The translations under genes were made by a program, and so were the position numbers. The notes beneath the pieces are model-generated. The model was not told where the DNA came from, ran no database searches, and saw only the letters and a program-made list of their open reading frames with translations. A stretch of DNA of 64,000 bases from Neurospora tetraspora (lineage: Eukaryota > Ascomycota > Sordariomycetes > Sordariales > Sordariaceae), in assembly GCF_033439725.1 (NCBI RefSeq), contig NW_026944383.1, positions 3,162,001 to 3,226,000 of the forward strand. Reading direction: 5' to 3'. Below are positions 44,698 through 56,525 of this stretch, one piece after another. Position 1 is the first letter of the stretch. Each line of letters begins with the position of its first letter.

Positions 44698-47291
44698 TAT
44701 TTCCACCGGCAGGGAGAAGATGCTCCAGTTGGGACGGGGTCGGTCACGGTCGTCGTCTCAGTATGACTGCTGCCGGTGCCTCGCTTGCTTCCAACCGGCA
44801 CGGCGCTGCGGCTGGACAGCCTGAGAAGACTGGACGGGACTGGACTGGACGTTGCGAATGGCGATCCACCAAGCCACCCAAGCCGGGGGGGAAATACCCA
44901 ACGGGGGAAAGTGATATGTCTGATACGAACGCGGGATCTGGGATACTCGATACGGATAGCCGCTTTCTCTCGATATACCTCCTCTCGGTGGTGACCGGCG
45001 CGGAATGGGTGAGCCAAGGAGCCAGAATCGGAAGCGAAGTGGTACTGTAAGCAAAAAGAGCGAATGTGACTTGCGCCTTTGCGATCTACGACTATAGAAC
45101 CTAGACGTAGACACGGGAACCTCGATATGATCAAGGGTAGGGGCAGAGGCAGAACTGGAAGCTGGAGTGAGACACCAGCAGGAAGCTTTGGTGGGGATTG
45201 GGTGGTGGTCGTCGTGGTGCTGCTGTAGGCGAAGGCGCGCAGAGACGCATTTGATATTCGAGCGAAGCCACAGTTTTTCCTTGATCTCCAGCAGGATTGC
45301 AGGCTTCCCGTCGTTCGCTCCCGCTTTGGGTGGTGATGGTCAAAGGATAGGATGGATGGGGGGGATACCTTATCGTAAACCTCTTGAAAGGACTGAAGGA
45401 ATATCCGCAACCCACCTATCCTTTCCAAAGAAAAGAACAGGATCCGGAAAAAGGAGAGAGAGCTAAAACAGGCTCAGGCAGGTGAACCTGGAAAGGTCAC
45501 ACGGGCGACAGGACGGAGAAGAGTTGGTTGGTGGTGTAGCAGACGCAGCCTCAGGGTAGCCGACACGGGATCTGGCGAAAGGTGACGATAGTGAGATGGT
45601 CCGGGGGAGTCGGGGGACGGGGACCGACAGGAGGGGACCTTGGAGGACCTTGGAGATCACGTCTATCGTGGCGTATCGTAGTATTCTGCTGCTGTAGGCC
45701 CGGTGCTATTCGGTGCTAGCACGATACCCCATGTGTAGGCGCGCAAGCACTGGTAGACATGGGATGATTAGTGGAGGTGAGGTATGGGGTAAAGGCGAAT
45801 TGAGGTTCCACGTTTCCAGCCTTGGGTTCAGGGTTGGCGAGCGTTTAAAGCACCCGTTTACTGCGTAAGCCCGGGGCAAGTCGGGTTATACCCGTCAGGA
45901 TATCCGGTGAGTATGAGTAATCGGGTGTCAGGGGGTAAGGCCTGGAGTAGTTGTCGGATAAGGTGTTGATACCGACCGGAGGAGATGGGCAGTTGATGTT
46001 TTGATATCCTTTCTTGTGTGGTGTTGAGGTCGAATTGGGCTCAGGCTAAGGTAGGTAGCAGGTATCCCGGGCCGTCCGCGGTAGGCTAGTGGTCAATAGT
46101 GTTGGACTGAAATCGGAGAGAAGTCCCAAATGTAGGGTCCAAAATGGGCAACGTTATGCCGCTGACGAAGAAAGAGGGCAAAATTGTGTAGCTGGAGACT
46201 CTGGAGACTCGGTCGTCCCTTTTGGTGCGTGCTGTACCGTGCAAAATTGAATGGAGAGAGGGTGGATGGGCACGGATGGGAAAAGCATCCAGTGGGAAAT
46301 GCAACCGAATTGTGCTTGAATCCAGTGGGAATCCCTATGGGAGAAGGCGATCGCGGCCCGATTTGGTTTGGCGTCTTGGCTTCTTTTTTCTTTGGGCTGC
46401 AGTGTCACTGGCCAGTCGACGGCCAGTCAAGATGAGACGCCCCGTTCGTCACCGACCGTCACAAGATTCATGATGTCTGTCATAAAGATCGGAGGTGCGA
46501 CTCACTGTAGTGTATTGGACCTACCTCAACCTACCTCTGCACGCCCTCGGACGACAGCTGTAGTGAAAGCCTGCATTAACACCTTCCGTCATAATGCACT
46601 GCCGGGTGATGCTCATTTGGCGGGATTACGGGAGTAACAGCGGGCGGGCAGGCCGGAATCGTGGCCGCAGATCGGGCGTCGGCGGTTTGGATTTTGCAGC
46701 TCACATGCCAGCTCGACGAGTTGATTAGCTGCAGCACTTGATGATGATTTGCAAGTTTCTAAAATAAACAAAGGACCCCTTTTCGAGAATACGAGAGTCT
46801 GATCAAGTTTCCACCGACTGACTCTTTCGACTCTTCGCCTAGAGATAAAGATACCTATGTCGGACCTGAGGTGACCCAGATACTCGGTGGTTGCGCTACA
46901 CATATCACAAACAACTCACAGCCCGATGAGTTAGCTCTTTGGTTAGTAGGTCTGTTGGCTTGAGTATAGTTTTCTGCCAGCTTACACGGGGGACCGTCAA
47001 TAATATGTTGATAACATACTCTCGACTTGAGAACCCCATGTCCTGTTATCCCACCCGTCTAATAAATCTGTTTCTGTCTAAATAGTGCAACCACACGCCT
47101 CGTCTGTTTTTGTGTATAGCACACCCTTTCTCAGCCTCCTACGCAATACTTTTCCGAGCGTATCCAGTATTTCCGCAACAGTGCCGAGTCCTTTTGAGAG
47201 CCTTTCCCCGTACCTCCTTTTCCTAGCAAAATACCGACCCAATGATAACAACAGGAAACCCAACAAACCAAATCACATCCCCGTAGGACTC
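44698..47291. other. Long region upstream of the histidine kinase gene
   Basis: 2.6 kb between the kinase start and the SAICAR synthase stop, both genes on the minus strand, so this is promoter plus probable long 5' leader. The open frames inside (for example 44697-45428, minus) have low complexity and no motif. No other feature recognised. Confidence 0.5.
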
Positions 47292-48215
47292 TCAAAGCTC
47301 ACCAAGGGCTTCCTCCAGCGTCTTGCCCGTAAGCAGCTTAAAGGCCTCCTTGTACCTGGCGCTCGTAGCTTCAGCAATCTCCTGAGGCATCTCGACGCCG
47401 TCCTTGGCCTTGAGCCCCTCCTTAGTGAGCCAGTTGCGCAGAAACTGCTTGTCGAAACTGTCCTGGTCCCGTCCGACCTCGTACTCGCTGGCCGGCCAGA
47501 AGCGCGACGAGTCAGGCGTCAAGACCTCGTCAATGAGCACAATGTCGTCCGTCTCCTCATCCAGGCCGAACTCGAACTTGGTGTCGGCGATGATGATGCC
47601 GTGCTCGCGCGCATACTCGGCCGCGGTGGTGTAGACCTTGAGCGCCAACTCCTCAATGCGCGCCGCGTACTTCTCTCCAACGATCTCGGCCGCCTTCTCG
47701 GGGGAGATGTTCTCGTCGTGTTCGCCCAGCTCGGCCTTGGTGCTCGGGGTGTACAGGGGCTTGGGGAAAGGAGAGCATTGCTGAAGGCCGGCAGGCTGGG
47801 GGATGCCGTGGACTGTGCCCGTCTTCTGATATTCGTTCCAGGCGCTACCAGTAATATAGCCGCGGACGATAGCTTCGATGGGGAAGACCTTGAGCCTCCG
47901 GACCTGCATGCTACGGCCCCGGATCAAGGCCTTATCTTCATCGCTGACCGAGGGAGGAGGAGTGAGGCTGATGAAATGCGTCTTAAGACCGGGAATCCGC
48001 TCCCCGAGGACTTTGAACCAGTGAGCGGTAAGCTGAGTGAGGATGGCACCCTTCTGGGGAACACCATTGGCCATGATGACATCGTACGCCGAAATGCGGT
48101 CGGTAGTAACGAACAGCAGTGTCTTGTCATCAATTTCATACAGGTCGCGGACCTTGCCGCTGGTCAGCTTGGGCAGCGACTGGAGCTCAATGGTGGTTAC
48201 CACGGGGATCGACAT
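47292..48215 (-). CDS. ADE1: Phosphoribosylaminoimidazole-succinocarboxamide synthase (SAICAR synthase)
   Basis: A single minus-strand exon encodes 307 residues from MSIPVVTTIELQSLP; in-frame upstream codons to 48287 have no family character. Signature blocks are KLTSGKVRDLYEID, FVTTDRISAYDVIM, PQKGAILTQLTAHWF, VFPIEAIVRGYITGSAWNEYQ, IIADTKFEFGLD and LIDEVLTPDSSRFWPASEY with SFDKQFLRNWL. The enzyme ligates aspartate to CAIR in purine synthesis, using ATP, in the cytosol. Length matches the yeast single-domain enzyme. A TGACTC word lies about 170 bp upstream of the start, the half-site type bound by the Gcn4/CPC1 amino-acid control factor; a role there is inference. Divergent from the aspartic protease gene. 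Confidence 0.96.
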   Translation of the reverse strand: MSIPVVTTIELQSLPKLTSGKVRDLYEIDDKTLLFVTTDRISAYDVIMANGVPQKGAILTQLTAHWFKVLGERIPGLKTHFISLTPPPSVSDEDKALIRGRSMQVRRLKVFPIEAIVRGYITGSAWNEYQKTGTVHGIPQPAGLQQCSPFPKPLYTPSTKAELGEHDENISPEKAAEIVGEKYAARIEELALKVYTTAAEYAREHGIIIADTKFEFGLDEETDDIVLIDEVLTPDSSRFWPASEYEVGRDQDSFDKQFLRNWLTKEGLKAKDGVEMPQEIAEATSARYKEAFKLLTGKTLEEALGEL

Positions 48216-50375
48216 GGTTGTGGTTGTTGGTGGTGGTCTGGTTTGTTCGAGGTGATGGTGGATGATGGGACGGAACCAGAGAAGCAAAGCTGCGCGGTGC
48301 AGTATGTGTCTTTATGAGGCGATCGGAGGGTGCGACTGGAGATCACTCGATGAGTAACTCTGGTCAATCGTTCAGGAACGAATGACTCTTTCGATAACAA
48401 GAAGAGCGGGTCCCTCGCACCTCCAGCTGCACCACTGCAAGCGAAGCAGGACAAAATTTTCAGGTGTCTTTTTAGTGTCGTAGGGCTGCTGCACAATGAA
48501 TGCACAATGCAGACTTGTTGCACACCACGGCCGAGCAGAGCCCGTGGTGGCATGCCGGCCCACGTGTGTGATCAGCGCCGGACCGACCGTCCGACCGCTG
48601 AGACTTTGCTTGAGGGCAGGGTGTGTGAACAATAAATGCCACAATTTGGGTTGTCGTTTGGCCGGTGAGCATGGCATTTACTGTTCAGACAGCCTGAGGG
48701 GGTCACCGTTTTACCGTCACCTCCAGCGTTCATCCACCGCCACCAACCATCATATCGTCTGTTCTCGAGACTCGGACCGTTCCATGATTCATGAATCTGT
48801 GAGTGTTGGGTTGTTGAGAGATGTAAGTATATAGAGATGAGAAGTGAGACTTCAGAGTCGAGCCGAGCCCGGGCAGCTTGGGCCTCATCACCAGTATCAG
48901 ACGCTGTACGCTGTAGTGACGTCGAAGCAGCCCTAGAGGTAGCAGGCGAACGGGAGGGAACAATGCAGTGGACCCAGTGGCAGTTAGTGAGGGGCTGAAC
49001 GTACCTGAAGATTCCTTGATGATGATTGGTCTCATCCCTCCACAGTCCATCTCCGACTTTTTGAATTGGGTTTCTGATGCTCCCCGCCCTTTTCCGTTCT
49101 TGTCGTTGGTTCATCTCAGCAACGTCTTTTTGTCGACGAAACCAGATGATGGGATTCTTCTCCAACCCTTGCCCAGAGTCAGACCGAAAAGGATGAATTG
49201 GCGCTAGCCTCCAGGCTCAACCCGGATCATCTCTAGCGGGAAAGTTTTTGATTGCGATTCGACAAAATCGAGCCTCAACTTGGAGCCGTTCGCTTAAAAT
49301 CAACCGAACCACTCATTTCGATTTTCGAGTGACGCAGCGTTAAGCGCAACCTCAAGCCCCGCGCTTCAAACGGAGGAAATTACCAGAGAGGATCGACCTA
49401 CACCGCAGGTATCAGGGCAGGATGGAACGACGTGAGACGTTGGAAGGATGGAACCTCGGAGTTGGGAGGCCCGAGGATGACAAAGCTGGATGGATGCTGG
49501 GCGAGAATTCATTCTCCTTTTGCTTTCTTTCTCTCCCGAGAAAAAGGAAATACGCGCGTCAAGAAAGATTACCCAAGAGTGCTAAGGAAATGGCAGGTTC
49601 TTGGGGTGGTGTTCAGTTGTCTTGGTGATCGTTTGTCGTTGGCTGATAGGTTGGCCGTGGTTGGCATCACAGCAGCTGACAGGCGGGAACATTGCTATTG
49701 AACGCTCGCCCAGTCGGATACGGGCAGTAGTTTCTTGGCTTCTTGCGTTGTTGGTTCCCCGTGGCTTCTTCCAGGGGCCTGGAGGGCTTCATCGGCGCCC
49801 GTGGAGAAATTGGACATGGGAAGCTTCTGCCCCTGGAGGGCTGCCTTGGACAATGTCCGGGGAGCCCCCGTCCACGCCACACCAAGTTTGGTTCTCGGCC
49901 AAGTCTTCCGTCGGTTTGCAACGTCCAAGACTGACCAAGAGCTCTGCGCCGCCGGGGTTGCTCCTGAGTTGCTTTCCGTCATCCAGGCGGCCGGCTCTTC
50001 GGCTTGCTCCTCAACATCAAAAGAGCGTCAATCACTCCAGCTTCCCTTTTATAACCTTTGTTGCGCTTGACGTACCCGAGCAACCGAGAATCCAGAGACC
50101 CGCGAGACTCTGAAGAGCGGCTTCATCGGCAGCGGCTCCGCTCCTCACGTCCATCTTTATATCCACCGTCGACGAGGCCACACACCGATCCGAACAGATT
50201 CAAGGAGGACCCGGTCGAATTCGTTAGCCCGTCTCCATACCGATTCTGGACCGCCCGAACAACTTTGGACATCTGTTGACGGCTTCCGCCTTAATGCGAT
50301 CTTAACAACCCTCTTCCGCTTCCGTCTCAACTTCCCACAGCATCCTTCGCCGTTGGAAAAGGGGTCACTGTTGAT
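48216..50375. other. Divergent intergenic region, SAICAR synthase and aspartic protease
   Basis: 2.2 kb. No gene, repeat or RNA recognised; short antisense frames only. Confidence 0.45.
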
Positions 50376-51965
50376 ATGAAGTCTACCTTGGCCACCCTGC
50401 TGGCCCTGGCCTCAGCAGCCGTTGCCGAGAATGGTGTCCTCAACTTCCCTCTCAACAGAGGCATGCCTCATTTCAGGGTCGGCAATGTGCGTCAGAACGT
50501 CAAGCGCGACACCTACAGCCAGGCCCTGATCAACAACATCACCGGCGGTGCTTATTATGCCGAGGTCACTGTGGGCACTCCGGGCCAGAAAGTCAGCGTT
50601 GTGTTGGATACGGGGAGCAGTGACCTCTGGGTTGTGAGCTATAAGGCGGACTTGTGCACCGACTCTTCGATCCAACGTAAATCGGGGGATTCGTGCGACA
50701 AGACCTACAACCCGAACAAGAGCTCTTCGTACAAGGTCCTGCTGGAGGGTGGGTTCGAGATCCGGTACCTCGACAATAGCACTGCCGCGGGTGACTACAT
50801 CACGGACAACCTGAACATCGGCGGAACCACCATCAAGTCCCTGCAGATGGGCTATGCGACCAAGACCGTCCGCGGCGCCGGCATCTTGGGCGTGGGATAC
50901 TCCTCCAACGTGGCTTCCACCCAGCGCTACCCCAACCTGATCGACCAATTCGTAGCGCAAAAGCTCATCACCACCAAGGCCTACTCTCTCTACCTCAACG
51001 ACCGCCGCAGCGACACGGGCGGCATCCTCTTCGGCGGCATCGACAAGGACAAGTTCATCGGCGACCTGTCGATCCTGCCCATCTACATGGCAAAGGGGCA
51101 AGCCGAACCCATCCACTTCGAAGTCGAGATGCAGAGCGTCTCTCTCGACCTCACAAAAAACGGCAAGACGACCAAGATCATCTCCACCGACCCCTCCCTC
51201 AGCCAGACCTCAACCATCGCCATCCTCGACTCCGGCACCACCCTCTCCTACCTCCCCACCAAAATCACCGACCAGATCCACGCCAAGCTCTCCGTCTACG
51301 TCGACGACATCTGGACCGGTCTCACCTTCATCGACTGCAAGTACCTAACCTCCAACCCGGACCTGCGCCTCTCCTTCACCTTCGGCTCCAACGCCACCGT
51401 CTCCGTTCCCGTCTGGGAACTCGTCCTCGACCTGCTAGGCGAGACCCAATCCGAGCTCCCCTTCAAGTTGCCCTTCCAGCGCGCCTGCATCTTCGGCATC
51501 CAGAGCACCTCCGGGTTTCAGGAGGACGGGTTCGATGAGGACTGGGCCCTCCTCGGCGAGACCTTTTTGCGGTCTGCCTATGTTGTGTACGACCTCACCC
51601 ACCACCAGATCGGCATCGCGCAGGCGAACTTGAACAGCACGACGACGGATATTGTTGAGCTTACGGGGGCGGATGGCGGGTTGCCGAGTGGGTTGACGGG
51701 TGTTAAGGAGCAGCAGACGAGCAAGGATCCATCGGGCAATGCGGAATCTGGATCGGGTTCTTCTACGGATGAGGACGGCGCGAAGGAGACGGAGACGGTC
51801 ACTGCTGGGTCTACCACCGCTACGGGGACGGCTGCTTCGGGGGCTAAGGAGTCGGATAGTGCTGCGGCTGGGTTGAGTGCTAAGGGAGGCGCTGCTGGTG
51901 CTTTGGCCGTTGCTGGGCTGACGGGCTTCTTTGCCCTTGTCGGAGGAGCAGTTTTTGCCCTATAG
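50376..51965 (+). CDS. Secreted, GPI-type aspartic protease (yapsin/OpsB-like)
   Basis: A single exon encodes 529 residues. Residues 1-17 form a signal peptide (STLATLLALASAAVA). A propeptide ends near the Lys-Arg pair at 43-44, a likely Kex2 site. The pepsin fold has both active-site motifs: VVLDTGSSDLW with Asp78 and AILDSGTTLSYL with Asp285. After the catalytic domain (to about residue 420) comes a Ser/Thr/Gly/Glu-rich region and a hydrophobic C-terminus (AGALAVAGLTGFFALVGGAVFAL) expected for GPI attachment. Such yapsin-like enzymes sit at the cell surface and process wall or secreted proteins. Cysteine pairs 94/107 and 322/369 are plausible disulphides. Confidence 0.94.
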   Translation: MKSTLATLLALASAAVAENGVLNFPLNRGMPHFRVGNVRQNVKRDTYSQALINNITGGAYYAEVTVGTPGQKVSVVLDTGSSDLWVVSYKADLCTDSSIQRKSGDSCDKTYNPNKSSSYKVLLEGGFEIRYLDNSTAAGDYITDNLNIGGTTIKSLQMGYATKTVRGAGILGVGYSSNVASTQRYPNLIDQFVAQKLITTKAYSLYLNDRRSDTGGILFGGIDKDKFIGDLSILPIYMAKGQAEPIHFEVEMQSVSLDLTKNGKTTKIISTDPSLSQTSTIAILDSGTTLSYLPTKITDQIHAKLSVYVDDIWTGLTFIDCKYLTSNPDLRLSFTFGSNATVSVPVWELVLDLLGETQSELPFKLPFQRACIFGIQSTSGFQEDGFDEDWALLGETFLRSAYVVYDLTHHQIGIAQANLNSTTTDIVELTGADGGLPSGLTGVKEQQTSKDPSGNAESGSGSSTDEDGAKETETVTAGSTTATGTAASGAKESDSAAAGLSAKGGAAGALAVAGLTGFFALVGGAVFAL

Positions 51966-52316
51966 TTGTATACACAACATACACTTAGGCGGACAGACCT
52001 TAACTGCAGATATATACGGCGGTTGTTGTTTTGGATATAGAGACAACTGCTTATTGCTTACCTTGGATATAAGGGGCAGTTAGTTGGTAGTAGCGTAAAT
52101 AGCGGTTACTGTACATAACCACCAGCGCAAAATACGGTACTGCCTCAGAATACCTAATCAAATAATCTTGTTCTGTATCACGGCTAGATGATAATGGGTT
52201 GTTATGAAAAGGGAGAAGATAAAAGAAGTGGTTGTCATTCTCGCGGGTATAAATGTCATCAAGCCAATGAACTATTCAGAACTCGAAGCAGGCACAAAAG
52301 AACGCCACAAGCCATC
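51966..52316. other. Intergenic between convergent protease and splicing-factor genes
   Basis: 351 bp of shared 3' region; nothing recognised. Confidence 0.4.
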
Positions 52317-55195
52317 CTACTCCTGCAACTTCTCAAACCTCTCCCTAGCCTTATCCCTCGTCTTCTCCACAAAGTCCGAAAACTGCCCCTTCGTCCTCCT
52401 CGCCGCCTCCTCGCTCGCATCGCCCAACTTGCCTCCCTCCGCACCCAATCCCACACCAGGCGCATACGCCTCCGTCGCGATAGCCTGCGTCCGTCCCATG
52501 CCCTCGGCACCAAGACCCGCGCCGGTCGTCCAGCCCATCTTTGCCAGCATACCCGCGCCCTTGGACTTCTTCGCTGCCGCTGCCTCTTCATCAGCATGCT
52601 GTTGCAGTTGCTGTTCCTTGCGCTTCTCTCCACCAACAGTAGGAACGGATGCGCCAATCCCAGCAAGCATTTGCTTCGATAATTGACCACCTGGCTTGTT
52701 GGGCTGCAGGAATGCCTGCCGGCGCTCCATCGCCCTGTCGCGGTACTGCTGCGTGCGCTGTTCCTCCCGACGAAGCTTCTTGTCGGGAACCATGGTGAGC
52801 GGCACTTTGCCCTTTGCGGCCAGCTCGGCAACGGCGCGCTCCTTGGCTTGGGCGTCGGAGAGCATGCGCTTGTGCAGCTCGCTTTCCTGCTCATGGCGCC
52901 AAATGGTCTCGGCGTGCTTGAAGGTGCGGTGGCAGAGGTGACAGTAGAGGGCGTCGAAGTCGGCGTACGAGGTGTAGACGGGCGGAGCGTCGTGCTTGAG
53001 GCGAGGGGTGCGGCGGGCGATGGATCGGGGCCCCTTGCCGAGCGAGGCGAGCTTAGCGAAGGCCTTCTCTTTGGTTTCTGGGTCTTTGAAGTGATTGTGG
53101 ACGATGACTTCGTGGCTGATGAGGAGGTCCTCGCGCGTATAGGGGCCATGTCCGCGGTTGTTGATGGTTTCTTGCGAAGGGACCTCCCAGTCGCAGAGAA
53201 GACATATCATGCGGTCCCAGTCGGCATATGAGAGGTGTTGATCGGCCCAGTGAGGGTTTAAAGGTCCGTCTGGCTCTTGATCATCGTCATCTCCCTCAAA
53301 CCCTGCTGAATCGAGGCCGCCTTCAGCAGCAGCCAACTTTTTCCCGTGTAGTTCCGCCGCCTTTTTCGTCCACATCTGCATCTGCGGCATCATTGCGATG
53401 CCCTTTTCACCAGGGGCTGGCTCTTTCTTCCTGAATTTCTTCAGGAGGTTGGCCTGGCGGGTAAGGGGATTCTCGATAGCGCCGCCATCTTTGCGGTCGG
53501 TAGACGTATCTGCGCCTTGAGGTTCAGATGTAGGCTCGACCGAGACAACATGGATGCTAGGATAAACACGCTCGTCCCAGTACTTCAGCCGAATAGTAGG
53601 GTTGTAAATGGGCTGGAAGGAAAAGCGCGGATCCTCGTCCGGGCCAACCTCAAAGGCCGGGATGAAGACGCCAGTGTGGATGAATGAAACAACAACCGCC
53701 CTGGACGCAATCGTAAACCTAGGGGAATTGCGGAATTTCGCCACCGCACCCTTGGCGTCTTCAACCGTCGCAAACTCAGCGAAACCGTATCTCCACGATT
53801 CGTTGCTCTTCCGGTTCCGTATCAGAAAGACGCGGCGTAGGCTACCAGGTTTGGCGCCGAGGTTTGCAGTGTTGCTGCCCGGCGCTGTCGACTTCAACTT
53901 GTGGGTACCAGTAGGCGCCTTTGTCGTCTCTTCGCGGAACAGCTTCATGACGCCCCTGGCTAGAACTTCCTCGGTCACTGACGCCTCCAGATCTCTGATT
54001 ACAAGATACTGTGACGGCATTTGTTGAGGGTCTTCATCGGTTTCTCCGGTCAGGAGAGGACCCGATGATGGGGCCCCATAACTGTAGCCGTAACTGGCAT
54101 CATCTGCGCCTGTTAGTCAACAGTTTGCCAGGACAAGCAAAACGGGACGAAAACATACCGGGTCTCTCTGTCTTGCATTTGAAGCACACAGCACGGTAGG
54201 AGAAGTTGACTGCACCGCACTTGAGGCAGTCCCAGTCCTCATCGTCTCTGCGGGACTCGTCCATATCGCTACGACTCCTTTCGAAGAAGATATCCATAGT
54301 AATGTACTCCGAGTTGGGACCACGGGTGTGCTCGAGAGGGAAGGATATATCAGGATGATATTGCTCCATGAAGCTCTCTGCATCCGCGCGTCGTTTAAAC
54401 TCGACGACCGCAAGGCGACGACCGGCGCTGTCGTAGCGGAATCGGACAATCTTGATTTGGTCGGTAGACGTGTTGGGATCACGAGTGACGAGGTTGAGAC
54501 CGTAGAGAACCTACAAGAGTTTGGTGGATGGTTAGAACAATGTAGAGCTACAGGCTAGGCGCGAATACAGCAGCAGACTTACATCACGTTCGGTGGCGTC
54601 CTCCGGAATGCCTTGGAGAACTATGATCTTGCCTCCAGGCGCGGGCGCGGGCGCGTCGTTGTGTCGCCTGGAAGATTGGCCTTCCTTATACCCTCCGTTA
54701 TGGCGACCGCTTGGACTTGTCCCTCGACCACGTGCTCGGTAATCGTCGTCGTCGTTGTAGTGTCTTCCACCACCACCACCACCACCACCGCCGCCGTGTC
54801 TCCCCCAATCTCCGCGACGGGCGCCACCGTATCTGTCACCACCTCCTCTGTCTGACCTGCCTCTATCTCCATCATTGTCTCCGCCGCCTTCGTGATATTC
54901 GCCGTCATCGTCGTAGTTGAGGCTTCTTGACGGACTTAGAGCATCTTGTTTGCGTGTCAGACACAACCAAAGTTAGCCATGGCAAGCTCGGCAGCAACTT
55001 GTAGTAGGCACAAAAATGGCCATCGTCCAGGCTTAGGCTTGTTCAGGTTTTACCCTCTCTCGACCGGTAGTACTCGCCGTCTTTTGGTCTTAGATCGTTC
55101 GAGCCCGGTAGGCGCGAGTATGGTGGTGGTGGACTACGACTGCGACGACGATAGCCACCAGCGTCGCGCGCCCTGGGAGCGTAATCCTCAGGCAT
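52317..55195 (-). CDS. RBM5/RBM10-like splicing factor: RRM, RanBP2 zinc finger, C2H2, G-patch
   Basis: Four minus-strand exons, 55195-55054, 54944-54583, 54510-54159 and 54109-52317, give 882 residues. The N-terminus is Arg/Ser/Pro-rich (YRRRSRSPPPPYSR), followed by a Gly/Asp/Arg-rich part with a run of ten glycines encoded by a CCA/ACC repeat. Then come a first RRM split by intron 2 (IIVLQGIPEDATERD | VLYGLNLVTRD), a RanBP2-type zinc finger near 262-285 (WDCLKCGAVNFSYRAVCFKC), a second RRM from ~316 with YGFAEF and SRAVVVSF, a zinc-finger-like CLLCDWEV region near 580 and C2H2 finger YCHLCHRTFKHAE...H near 670, and a C-terminal G-patch (GMLAKMGWTTGAGLGAEGMG) near 800-850. This order is that of the RBM5/10 family, which acts in early spliceosomes. 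Introns use GTAAAA, GTAAGT and GTATGT donors. Confidence 0.88.
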
Positions 55196-55371
55196 TGCGG
55201 CGCGTGTTCATGAAGATGCGCGAATGCCGCGTTGCTTGAAGCGCGTCTTTCAAAGGCGTTGTGGGATCGATAATTTGACTTATGGTGGGTTGCGCGCTGT
55301 GAAAAGCTTCCGTCAAGTGATGGGGAGCTTTCAGTTGTCTTCGATGGTTGGTGAATGGCAATTGCGAGTTG

Positions 55372-55420
55372 CTACGGCAGTACAAATGTTCAACTGTATT
55401 CTACCCCACCCAGCACCTGG
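55372..55420 (+). repeat. Left terminal inverted repeat
   Basis: 49 bases, exact reverse complement of 56009-56057. Confidence 0.95.
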
Positions 55421-55740
55421 CAGCACCGCTACTCACACCCTACTCCCAAGCAACCAACCTGCAGTCTCTAAGTCTTCTTGGCCCTTATCTTTCATTTCCA
55501 AAGACTCAAAGGTCTTTCCCTCCTCCAATCATTCCTAAGAACTTAGAAGTCTTCCAAAATATATTTCCTAGTACATCAAATGGTGATATTTGGTCTACGG
55601 TGTTGAAGAGCAGCTTCCGGAATCCGGATCCAAAACGTCACTTGAACCACAGCTTCTCAATCAATCCCCAATTTGGAATTGGAGTTACTTGGTCAAAGCT
55701 TTTCGTTCAGAGTTTCTCATTCCCCAAATTAGAAGAAGTG

Positions 55741-55870
55741 AACCAAGTGAACTCCAAAGTCCAAGTGAATTCTAGAGGTAAGCTAAGTGACTCTAAAGGT
55801 AAACAAGTAACTCCAATATTCAAGTGAACTCCAAAGTCGAGTGAGCTCCAAGGTCCAAATAGCTCCAAAG
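55741..55870 (+). repeat. Degenerate ~18-bp tandem repeat inside the element
   Basis: About seven imperfect units of AAGTGAACTCCAAAGTCC in a row, with single-base changes and 1-3 bp length changes between units. Confidence 0.75.
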
Positions 55871-56008
55871 GGTTCGTGCTTTTGGAGTCCAATTTTATTC
55901 TCGGTAACGACTTTGGGAGACTTTGAGCCCTTATTTCTTGGCCGATAGTGAGGGTTAGAAGACTTCCGAGCAGGCAAAGGGAGTGGGCGTAGCAACTGAC
56001 AGGTGCTC

Positions 56009-56057
56009 CCAGGTGCTGGGTGGGGTAGAATACAGTTGAACATTTGTACTGCCGTAG
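56009..56057 (-). repeat. Right terminal inverted repeat
   Basis: 49 bases, exact reverse complement of 55372-55420. Confidence 0.95.
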
Positions 56058-56525
56058 TTGCGAGCATTCGACGCTGATGCAACTGAACGAAACAATGGCT
56101 CCCGCTCGTTATCTTATCGGGTAACTTACGACATCATTACGGTATCTTACGCCATGCTCCGCCCAGTCCCACTTACAAGTGAACTACAACCTTGATGTCA
56201 ACTACACTGACTGATATGATGTATCAGTCATCACCACTAGTTTTCGGTTCTTCCAGTTTCCCAAACGGAATCTGTTTCTCTTTCCCTGATATATAATACT
56301 TCCCTCGGGAAACCTGTTTCACTCGCTGACTTTCTTCTGGCATATAGCCCACTCACCTTCCATTACCTCTTTACATTCAGTCCACACCTGCCAACTTTCC
56401 ACTTCACATCATAGCTCAGGACAACTACTTCCTTGCTTAACTGTTCATATTGCTTGAACTACAACAAAGTACACCACCAGACACTCAAAAATCCTCACAC
56501 CTCATCAAGACTCCAGTCACCAACC
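56058..56525. promoter_or_regulatory. Promoter and leader of the molybdopterin synthase gene
   Basis: A GATATATAATAC stretch near 56288 could be a TATA-type element about 240 bp upstream of the start. Nothing else recognised. Confidence 0.35.

Larger units (their letters stand above)
55372..56057. mobile_element. Non-autonomous DNA transposon with 49-bp perfect inverted ends
   Basis: The first 49 bases (CTACGGCAGTACAAATGTTC...CAGCACCTGG) are repeated exactly in inverted form at 56009-56057, and similarity continues imperfectly a little inward. No transposase is encoded in 686 bp. TTGCGAG occurs next to both ends (55362-55368 and 56058-56064), a possible 7-bp target duplication with three unaligned bases on the left. 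Alternatively the TA inside each CTACGG end may be a TA duplication, as for Tc1/mariner or pogo-like elements. It lies between the divergent starts of the splicing factor and cnxH. Confidence 0.8.

Noticed and set aside
44698-44706. In-frame GTG three codons upstream of the kinase ATG
   Set aside because: GTG initiation is not expected in this organism when ATG follows three codons later.
44697-45428. 243-codon minus-strand ORF upstream of the histidine kinase
   Set aside because: Different frame from the kinase, Arg/Ser/Pro-rich, stops right at the kinase start region; more likely leader or promoter sequence.
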